Shown here in pieces: positions 1 through 5,296 of a DNA stretch of 7,697 nt. Source of the stretch: Bacteroidota bacterium. Lineage in GTDB: Bacteria > Bacteroidota > Bacteroidia > Bacteroidales > VadinHA17. The position numbers were made by a program, and so were the translations under genes. The stretch is taken from positions 1 through 7,697 of the forward strand of contig JAUWPX010000056.1 in NCBI GenBank assembly GCA_030611395.1, in the 5' to 3' direction. The first letter of the stretch is position 1, and the number at the start of each line of letters is the position of its first letter. Below the pieces are notes generated by a model that was not told the origin of the DNA, did no database searches, and worked only from the letters and a program-made list of their open reading frames with translations.

Positions 1-539
1 TAATGCCTCAGGACTCATATTATAAGGATAATAGCCATCTTCCTATTGAACAAAGACAGGAGATTAATTTTGATCATCCTGGTTCAATTGAATTCCCATT
101 ATTGATAAATCATCTTAAAAAGTTGAAAAATGGTGAGATAATCGATATGCCGGTTTATTCATACCTTACATGTATAAGAGCTGATGAGACAGTAAAGTTA
201 CAACCAAAGCATGTGGTTATTGTAGAAGGAATAATGATACTTACTGACAAAGAGCTTAGAGAAATGATTGATATAAAGGTATTTGTTGATGCAGATGCAG
301 ATGACCGGTTAGCCCGTGTAGTTAAAAGAGATATTATTGAGCGTGGACGTTCTGTTGAAAAGGTGCTTGAACGTTACGAAAAGACAGTAAAACCAATGCA
401 TCTTCAGTTTATTGAACCATCAAAAAGATTTGCTGATATAATTGTACCCCAGGGAGGAAATAATAAGGTTGCTATCAATATTCTAACTTCTATTATTGAG
501 AGAAATCTTTCAAGATCATCCGGTAAATTGCAGATATAA
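1..539 (+). CDS. udk: Uridine kinase, 3' part (5'-truncated by window edge)
   Basis: Uridine kinase phosphorylates uridine and cytidine to UMP and CMP in the cytoplasmic pyrimidine salvage pathway. The frame is open from the window edge; the ATG at 3 is an internal codon, not the start, because it aligns with the Ile of the E. coli segment IPEDCYYKD near residue 44. About 40 residues, including the Walker A P-loop, therefore lie outside the window. Counting from that Met, the visible family motifs are DSYYKD (4-9), FDHP (23-26), DMPVYSY (48-54), VEGI (74-77), the RDIIERGRS segment (109-117, lid-region arginines) and LQFIEPSKRFADIIVP near the C-terminus. The C-terminal end matches the usual family length. 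The gene converges on pdxJ, with 32 bp between the stop codons and no clear terminator hairpin. Phosphoribulokinase-like P-loop kinases are related, but the motif set fits uridine kinase well. Confidence 0.95.
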   Translation, partial: MPQDSYYKDNSHLPIEQRQEINFDHPGSIEFPLLINHLKKLKNGEIIDMPVYSYLTCIRADETVKLQPKHVVIVEGIMILTDKELREMIDIKVFVDADADDRLARVVKRDIIERGRSVEKVLERYEKTVKPMHLQFIEPSKRFADIIVPQGGNNKVAINILTSIIERNLSRSSGKLQI

Positions 540-571
540 ATATAAGTAACTAATCAAGTATTTGAAGTGAA

Positions 572-1294
572 CTAAAGTGCCATTTTTATTTTCCTCAGGT
601 ACATTTGAATTGTGTTTTCAAGTCCGAAATAAAGAGCATCTGAGATCAGAGCATGCCCAATTGATACCTCTTTCAGTAAAGGGATTTTTTGAACGAAGAA
701 AGTCAGATTATCCAAATTCAGGTCGTGGCCTGCGTTTAACTCCAGTCCTAACTCAATAGCCTTTTCAGCAGCAATGCAGAAAGGTTTAATTGCTTCTTCC
801 CTGTTCTTATAGTAATTTGAAGCATATGGTTCGGTATAAAGTTCAATCCTGTTGGTGCCGGTATCAACTGCATTCTCAATATTCTGAAGTTTTGTATCAA
901 CGAAAACAGATGTTCTGATACCTTCGTTCTGCAAAATGCCAATTATATCCTTTAAAAATGATTTATTTTTTATCGTATCCCACCCGGCGCTTGAAGTAAG
1001 TGCCCCCGGAGGATCCGGGACTAATGTTACCTGGTGTGGTTTCACCGGTAAAACAAGCTTAAGAAAGCCATCTGATGGATATCCTTCAATATTTAACTCA
1101 GTTGTGATTAATGGTTTAATATCTGTTACATCCTGGTAGCGGATATGTCTTTCATCTGGCCTGGGATGAATAGTAATGCCCTGTGCTCCAAATCTTTGAC
1201 AGTCGATAGTCGTTTTTAACAAGTCTGGTATGTTTCCTCCCCGGGCATTTCTCAGAGTGGCAATTTTGTTTATGTTTACACTTAAACGTGTCAT
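572..1294 (-). CDS. pdxJ: Pyridoxine 5'-phosphate synthase PdxJ
   Basis: PdxJ condenses 1-deoxy-D-xylulose 5-phosphate with 3-amino-2-oxopropyl phosphate to give pyridoxine 5'-phosphate, the last ring-forming step of DXP-dependent vitamin B6 synthesis; it is a cytoplasmic TIM barrel. The 240-residue length is normal for the family. Visible motifs are [15 protein letters not shown] (6-20, phosphate/substrate site), the HPRPDERHI segment (43-51; His43, Arg45 and His50 match the E. coli active-site His, Arg and His), Glu70 in LNIEGYPS, Glu151, AGHDLN (188-193, His190 matching E. coli His193) and SIGHALI (211-217). E. coli has Asp-His where this protein has Asn9-Lys10; from memory this is the usual Bacteroidota form. 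The ATG start fits the family N-terminus (MTRLSVNI), and the stop is TAG. The gene is divergent from the CBS gene across 81 bp and convergent with udk. A candidate promoter element lies at 1345-1352. Confidence 0.96.
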   Translation of the reverse strand: MTRLSVNINKIATLRNARGGNIPDLLKTTIDCQRFGAQGITIHPRPDERHIRYQDVTDIKPLITTELNIEGYPSDGFLKLVLPVKPHQVTLVPDPPGALTSSAGWDTIKNKSFLKDIIGILQNEGIRTSVFVDTKLQNIENAVDTGTNRIELYTEPYASNYYKNREEAIKPFCIAAEKAIELGLELNAGHDLNLDNLTFFVQKIPLLKEVSIGHALISDALYFGLENTIQMYLRKIKMAL

Positions 1295-1344
1295 AAAATC
1301 ATTTATGGTTTCGTAATGGATATAAAAATTTGTATTTTTAACTA

Positions 1345-1352
1345 CAAAATTA
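1345..1352 (-). promoter_or_regulatory. Candidate -7 element for pdxJ
   Basis: Read on the - strand this is TAATTTTG, a full match to the Bacteroidota -7 consensus TAnnTTTG. It lies 50 bp upstream of the pdxJ start, leaving a leader of roughly 45 nt. I see no good TTTG -33 box at the expected distance, and the surrounding spacer is very AT-rich, so the match may be chance. Confidence 0.35.
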
Positions 1353-1375
1353 ACTGTTTTTTTAATATGTAAGTA

Positions 1376-2041
1376 ATGTTGGCAAAAGATTTAATATCTG
1401 ATGTTGTCCCTGCATTAAGAACCTCTGATACAGGATTACGGGCATTAAGCTGGATGGAGATATTCCGGATTTCTCATTTGCCTATTGTAAATAACCATGA
1501 GTTTCTTGGTCTGATTTCCGATACTGATATCTATGATCTGAATATGGCTGATGAAGCGATTGGTAACCATAAGTTATCCTTATTTAGTCCATATGTTGTG
1601 TATGACCAACATATTTATGATGTGATGAAACTGGTAGCTGAGAACCGTCTTACGGTTGTGCCGGTTCTGAATGAAAAGAAGGAATATATGGGACTGATAA
1701 CAATGAATGAGTTGTTATATCATTTTGCAGAAATGTCTGCTTTAAAAGATCCGGGAGGATTAATTGTACTCGAACTTAATCAAAATGACTACTCATTAAC
1801 TCATATTGCACAGATAGTTGAAGGTAATGATGCGAAGATTTTGAGCGTTTATGTGTCTTCTCCGGATCAATCCACTAAGCTTGAGGTTACACTCAAGATC
1901 AATCGCACCGACCTGACATCTATTGTTCAAACGCTGAACCGGTATAATTATATTATTAAAGCTTCATATATGGAGGATCAAAATTTGGATAGCTTTTATA
2001 GCAACCGGTATGATTCATTTATGCGTTTTCTAAATATATAG
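1376..2041 (+). CDS. CBS-domain pair protein with ACT-like C-terminal region
   Basis: The 221-residue protein has no signal peptide or membrane segment and is predicted cytoplasmic. Residues about 1-58 form a first CBS domain (ending in the pattern [19 protein letters not shown]) and about 70-122 a second (ending in [20 protein letters not shown]); both show the typical 'P-V/I-V...G-L-I' ending. Residues about 129-200, starting GGLIVLELN, alternate strand, helix, strand in a way that resembles an ACT domain, so the layout is like AcuB proteins (2xCBS + ACT). CBS pairs commonly bind AMP, ATP or S-adenosylmethionine, but no ligand can be read from this sequence and no enzymatic domain is attached. 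The gene precedes nadK by 26 bp on the same strand and is probably co-transcribed with it, which suggests a regulatory role near nucleotide/cofactor metabolism; that is inference. The ATG at 1376 leads directly into the first CBS domain. Confidence 0.85.
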   Translation: MLAKDLISDVVPALRTSDTGLRALSWMEIFRISHLPIVNNHEFLGLISDTDIYDLNMADEAIGNHKLSLFSPYVVYDQHIYDVMKLVAENRLTVVPVLNEKKEYMGLITMNELLYHFAEMSALKDPGGLIVLELNQNDYSLTHIAQIVEGNDAKILSVYVSSPDQSTKLEVTLKINRTDLTSIVQTLNRYNYIIKASYMEDQNLDSFYSNRYDSFMRFLNI

Positions 2042-2052
2042 TTCTGAGAAAG

Positions 2053-2060
2053 TAAATTTG
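2053..2060 (+). promoter_or_regulatory. Possible -7 element just before nadK
   Basis: TAAATTTG matches the Bacteroidota -7 consensus TAnnTTTG and is identical to the octamer upstream of the first PorG-like gene. It ends 7 nt before the nadK ATG, so any transcript from it would be nearly leaderless. There is no clear -33 box. The neighbouring gene is only 26 bp upstream, so nadK may simply be read through from there. Confidence 0.2.
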
Positions 2061-2067
2061 TTAATAC

Positions 2068-2946
2068 ATGATTGCAGCAGTATATGGAAAATCAGTTGGA
2101 CAGGATTTTTATCAGTCTATCAGGGATTTTTTTAATATCTTACTAAAAGAAGGTACAGATATTATAATTTACAAACCTTTTAAACAATTCCTTGAATCCA
2201 ATTTAAATTGTTCACCCCGGGTAAAAGGTTTATTTAATTCCCATACTGACCTTCCGGATAATACAGACATGATATTTAGTATTGGTGGCGACGGAACTTT
2301 CCTTGAGACAGTTTCTCTGGTGAGGGAAAAAGGGATACCGATCGTGGGTATAAATAGCGGACGTCTCGGATTTTTGGCAACTATCTCACAGGAAAAACTA
2401 CTTGGATCTCTGGATACCATTTTAAGCAAGAAGTTTTCTGTTGAAGAAAGGACACTGCTTAAGCTGGACTTTCAGGGAGCAAATAAGGAAGATTTTAACT
2501 ATGCACTGAACGAAGTGTCCGTTGAGAAAGCAGGGACCACAATGATCACGATTCATGCTTATGTAAACGGGGAATTTCTTAATTCATATTGGGCTGATGG
2601 TTTGATCATTTCAACCCCTACCGGTTCCACGGCATATTCATTAAGTGTCGGGGGGCCAATAGTGATCCCCGGGTCAAATGACATTATTATTTCTCCCATT
2701 TCTCCACATAACTTAACTGTTCGTCCTTTAGTGATTCCTGATAAAGATGAACTCATACTTCGGGTGGAGGGCAGAGATGAAAAATTTATTACTTCAGTCG
2801 ATTCCAGATCCGTTATACTGCCCAATAAGACAGAGGTGCGGGTAACGCGGGCAGAATTCAAAATAAAAATATTAAAGCTTGAGGGGCATAGTTATTACAG
2901 TACACTTCGGAATAAACTAATGTGGGGAGTTGACAAAAGGAATTAA
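2068..2946 (+). CDS. nadK: NAD kinase (ATP-dependent NAD+ phosphorylation to NADP+)
   Basis: NAD kinase makes NADP+ from NAD+ in the cytoplasm and sets the NADP(H) pool for biosynthesis and redox defence. The 292-residue protein has the normal bacterial length and all family signatures: GGDGTFL at 73-79 (catalytic Asp75), SGRLGFLA shortly after, the nucleotide-binding NE pair at Asn148-Glu149, WADGLIISTPTGSTAY with TPTGSTAY at 183-190, and GGPI just beyond. The C-terminal half forms the beta-rich NAD-binding domain (ISPHNLTVRPLVIP). The N-terminus MIAAVYGKS resembles the usual first beta strand of the family, which supports the ATG at 2068 although no Shine-Dalgarno sequence is visible. It follows the CBS gene by 26 bp and is separated by 163 bp from the envelope cluster downstream. 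I see no frameshift and no missing key residue. Confidence 0.96.
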   Translation: MIAAVYGKSVGQDFYQSIRDFFNILLKEGTDIIIYKPFKQFLESNLNCSPRVKGLFNSHTDLPDNTDMIFSIGGDGTFLETVSLVREKGIPIVGINSGRLGFLATISQEKLLGSLDTILSKKFSVEERTLLKLDFQGANKEDFNYALNEVSVEKAGTTMITIHAYVNGEFLNSYWADGLIISTPTGSTAYSLSVGGPIVIPGSNDIIISPISPHNLTVRPLVIPDKDELILRVEGRDEKFITSVDSRSVILPNKTEVRVTRAEFKIKILKLEGHSYYSTLRNKLMWGVDKRN

Positions 2947-2977
2947 TAATTTAAACAAAACAAAAAATTTAGCCTGA

Positions 2978-3063
2978 TTATCCTGAAATTCGAGTAAAAA
3001 TAACTTTAAGGTACTAGGCAATAAAACATTCTCTTGAGTGTTAATTAAATACTGTCAGGATAA
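2978..3063. repeat. 9-bp inverted repeat, 68-bp spacing
   Basis: TTATCCTGA at 2978-2986 is the exact reverse complement of TCAGGATAA at 3055-3063. A further CCTGA lies at 2973-2977. The six bases GTCAGG at 3054-3059 are also complementary to CCTGAC at 3098-3103, just before the next start codon, giving two mutually exclusive pairings for the central arm. A 9-bp match in a spacer this size can arise by chance, so function is unproven. Confidence 0.3.
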
Positions 3064-3079
3064 AGTTGATTTTTTTTTA

Positions 3080-3087
3080 TAAATTTG
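3080..3087 (+). promoter_or_regulatory. Candidate -7 element for the PorG-like/uppS/bamA cluster
   Basis: TAAATTTG is a full match to the Bacteroidota -7 consensus TAnnTTTG. It sits 22 bp upstream of the ATG at 3110, leaving a short leader of about 15-20 nt, at the head of the four-gene envelope cluster and after the longest spacer in this strand run. No clear TTTG box is present at the -33 position. Confidence 0.4.
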
Positions 3088-3109
3088 TAATAAATAACCT
3101 GACGAAATC

Positions 3110-3850
3110 ATGAAAAAGCTATTATTCTTCTTAATTGCTTCTTTTTTGTTCAACCTGACTGTTGATGCACAAGCATGGAGGATGAGGAGGTATGAGGCTG
3201 TTATAGGTATTGGTACAACCCACTATTTTGGTGATATTGGAGGATGGTCAAAGGATGAGAACATTCTTGGTTTGAGGGACATTGACTTTACACAGGTTCG
3301 GCCGAGTCTTTATTTTGGATTCAGATATAAATTATACGAAGATCTTGCTCTGAAGCTAAATCTTACTTATGGATATTTGCACGGTGACGATGCCGATGAT
3401 GTCAATAGTAGCAGAAATTTTAAATTTTATACCAGCATTTTCGAACCATCTATTCAGGTTGAATATGCTTTTATTAAGGAGAAAGAGGCTATGAGCTATT
3501 TGATGATGAAAGGCGGAGGGATGAGTCAGTTCCATCCTTCAATCAGTTCTTATGTTTTTCTTGGCTTAGGCGGGGCTTTTTTTAAAGTTACTGAGAAAGA
3601 AAATTTACAGAATGTTGATCTTGAATATACTCCGGCAGCATTAGTGATTCCTGTAGGTATTGGTCTTAAATTCGGACTTAACACAAAGTGGTCAATTGGA
3701 TTTGATCTGGGCGGAAGGTTTACTACATCGGATTATATTGATGGATATACCTCAGAATATTCTAAGTCGAAAGATGTATATTTTTTCGGAGTGTTTAACA
3801 TGATGTATAAAATTGAAACGGGGGTAAACGGATTGCCGGTATTTAAATAG
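3110..3850 (+). CDS. Outer-membrane beta-barrel protein, PorG-like (first of tandem pair)
   Basis: The 246-residue protein begins with a signal peptide (MKK, hydrophobic stretch 4-18, likely cleavage VDA|Q after residue 20), so it is exported. The mature part alternates aromatic and polar residues in strand-like runs with Gly-rich turns, typical of a small outer-membrane beta-barrel; there is no lipobox. It shares colinear motifs with the next gene product: Y-[FL]-G-D-I at 39-43 (34-38 in the neighbour) and Y-G-x-L-x-x-D-D-x-D at 87-96 (71-80 in the neighbour), suggesting paralogy. Towards the C-terminus it has TSDYIDGYTSEYSKSKDVYFF, a segment that I associate with Bacteroidota DUF6089/OMP-barrel proteins encoded beside uppS. 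It lacks the CPAY tail of its neighbour. The exact function is unknown: a link to the type IX secretion system or to barrel biogenesis is inferred from family and location. It starts 163 bp after nadK and ends 23 bp before the next gene. Confidence 0.8.
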   Translation: MKKLLFFLIASFLFNLTVDAQAWRMRRYEAVIGIGTTHYFGDIGGWSKDENILGLRDIDFTQVRPSLYFGFRYKLYEDLALKLNLTYGYLHGDDADDVNSSRNFKFYTSIFEPSIQVEYAFIKEKEAMSYLMMKGGGMSQFHPSISSYVFLGLGGAFFKVTEKENLQNVDLEYTPAALVIPVGIGLKFGLNTKWSIGFDLGGRFTTSDYIDGYTSEYSKSKDVYFFGVFNMMYKIETGVNGLPVFK

Positions 3851-3873
3851 AATTCCGGGCGAAGCTGGAAAAA

Positions 3874-4554
3874 ATGAAAAAAATTATTATCATTGCACTT
3901 TTTTCAGGGATAATTATTGGGGCGAAGGCGCAAAAGAAAGTTGATTTAGGATTTTTTGGAGGTGGCTCATATTACCTGGGAGATATTAATCAATCAAAAC
4001 AGTTTTATTCCCTTTCATATGCCTTTGGCGGATTGTACAGGTATAACATAAATTCAAGGTATACTATAAGAGGCAGTATTTATTATGGTAACCTACTGGC
4101 TGATGATCAGGATTTCATAAACCCGTTTCAACAGAGCAGAGATATTAGTTATTCAGGTACTGTACTGGATGCTACCCTGCAGTTTGAGTTTAATTTTATG
4201 CCATACAGTACATTTGGCAGAGCTGGTGAATATGCTTTTTATACAACCGGTGGAATTGGGGTAGCGTTCATAAATACCTCAACCTTGCAACCGACATACA
4301 AGCTGGTTATTCCATTCGGGATTGGAGCTAAAGTGAACCTTGGTAAAAAAATGGGAATTGGTATTGAGTGGGGTTTTAGAAAAATGTTTTATGATAAACT
4401 GGATGGATTTGAAAACCCAATCGATCCGGAATACCGGTCGTTTATTCATAATTTTGACTGGTACTCAATAATAGGTATTTCTTTAACATATAAGATTTAT
4501 GGTGGCTCGGAGGATTGTCCGGCATATTGGGATGAAAAGGTAATTGAGAAATGA
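3874..4554 (+). CDS. DUF6089 / PorG-family outer-membrane protein
   Basis: The 226-residue protein has a signal peptide (MKK, hydrophobic stretch 4-15, likely cleavage AKA|Q after residue 19) and a predicted beta-barrel mature part with Gly/aromatic strand patterns. Family-like features are GGGSYYLGDIN (29-39), Y-G-N-L-L-A-D-D (71-78), the FNFMPY segment, GIGVAFIN, R-K-M-F-Y-D near the end, a closing WYSIIGISLTYKI strand and a C-terminal D-C-P-A-Y motif with the single cysteine Cys215. This pattern fits DUF6089, the family that contains PorG, an outer-membrane component of the Porphyromonas gingivalis type IX secretion system that associates with PorK/PorN. In P. gingivalis porG is likewise beside uppS and bamA, which supports orthology. 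Whether this organism has a type IX system cannot be seen here. The stop codon overlaps the uppS start by 4 bp (ATGA), indicating co-transcription and translational coupling. Confidence 0.82.
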   Translation: MKKIIIIALFSGIIIGAKAQKKVDLGFFGGGSYYLGDINQSKQFYSLSYAFGGLYRYNINSRYTIRGSIYYGNLLADDQDFINPFQQSRDISYSGTVLDATLQFEFNFMPYSTFGRAGEYAFYTTGGIGVAFINTSTLQPTYKLVIPFGIGAKVNLGKKMGIGIEWGFRKMFYDKLDGFENPIDPEYRSFIHNFDWYSIIGISLTYKIYGGSEDCPAYWDEKVIEK

Positions 4555-5294
4555 TACTAAAAGAAGAAATATCAAGGGGGAAATTACCTAATCATATTGC
4601 TATTATTATGGATGGTAATGGCCGTTGGGCAAAACAAAAAGGAAAAGACAGAATATTTGGGCATAAGAACGGGGTTGCTGCTGTTAGAGAAGTTACAGAA
4701 TCTGCTGCCGAAATTGGAATTAAGTATCTTACTCTTTATGCTTTTTCAACCGAAAACTGGAGTCGTCCGTCGAAAGAGGTTAACGCACTTATGTCTTTGT
4801 TGGTTTCTGCAATAAGTGCAGAAACAAAGACATTGATGAAAAATAAGGTGCGTCTGTTGACCATTGGTGATACATCAAGATTGCCTGTTAGGGTTTACAA
4901 AAAGCTGGAAGATACTATTAAAAAAACATCAGAAAACAACGGACTCTCATTGGTGCTTGCTTTAAGTTATAGTTCCCGGTGGGAGATACTTAACGCGGTT
5001 AAAAATATTGCTTCAGAAGTAAGCAGAGGAAAAATTGATTTGGATCAGGTAAATGAAAATATTTTTTCAAATTATCTTTGCACGAAAAAAATTCCGGATC
5101 CTGAATTATTGATCAGAACAAGCGGAGAGCAGAGAATAAGCAATTTTCTTCTTTGGCAGATAGCCTATTCTGAACTTTATTTTACTAATAAATTGTGGCC
5201 CGATTTTAAAAAGGAAGATTTTTGTGCTGCGATTTTGGATTTTCAATCTCGTGAACGTAGATTTGGCAAAATTAGTGAACAGGTTAATTATTAA
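4551..5294 (+). CDS. uppS: Isoprenyl transferase / undecaprenyl diphosphate synthase
   Basis: UppS is a cis-prenyltransferase that extends farnesyl diphosphate with eight isopentenyl diphosphates to undecaprenyl diphosphate, the lipid carrier for peptidoglycan, LPS O-antigen and other surface glycans; it acts at the cytoplasmic face of the inner membrane. The 247-residue length is typical. Signatures in order are MDGNGRWA (20-27, catalytic/Mg-binding Asp21), GH (37-38), YAFSTENWSRP (63-73), SYSSRWEI (139-146, Arg143), RTSGEQRISNF (189-199, diphosphate-binding Arg189 and Arg195), AYSELYFT with Glu208 (Mg-binding Glu of the family) and RERRFGK near the end. Product chain length is assumed, not visible. 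The ATG overlaps the stop of the preceding gene (ATGA), and the bamA start follows after 2 bp, so the three genes are almost certainly one transcript. All key residues are present. Confidence 0.97.
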   Translation: MILKEEISRGKLPNHIAIIMDGNGRWAKQKGKDRIFGHKNGVAAVREVTESAAEIGIKYLTLYAFSTENWSRPSKEVNALMSLLVSAISAETKTLMKNKVRLLTIGDTSRLPVRVYKKLEDTIKKTSENNGLSLVLALSYSSRWEILNAVKNIASEVSRGKIDLDQVNENIFSNYLCTKKIPDPELLIRTSGEQRISNFLLWQIAYSELYFTNKLWPDFKKEDFCAAILDFQSRERRFGKISEQVNY

Positions 5295-5296
5295 TT

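Larger units (their letters stand above)
2947..3109. other. Intergenic spacer between nadK and the envelope gene cluster
   Basis: This 163-bp, very AT-rich spacer separates the cofactor genes from the envelope cluster. It contains short inverted repeats built on CCTGA/TCAGG, a run of nine T's around 3070-3078 and a TAAATTTG -7-like octamer close to the next start. No GC-rich hairpin followed by a T-run, and so no classical terminator, is obvious after nadK. I see no small ORF that looks real. Confidence 0.6.

Noticed and set aside
3..5. ATG at position 3 as the start of the uridine kinase
   Set aside because: The protein from here begins in the middle of the conserved IPEDxYYKD region and would lack the P-loop; it is an internal Met of a gene cut by the window edge.
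540..571. Possible bidirectional terminator between udk and pdxJ
   Set aside because: The 32-bp convergent gap has no GC-rich stem or T-run on either strand that I could pair convincingly.
1323..1332. TATAAAAATTTG as a + strand promoter for the CBS gene
   Set aside because: TA and TTTG are present but separated by four bases, not two, so it does not fit TAnnTTTG, and the whole spacer is AT-rich.
2559..2861. 100-codon open frame on the - strand opposite nadK
   Set aside because: It lies entirely inside a well-supported NAD kinase gene and its product resembles no family I recognise; it is an antisense shadow.
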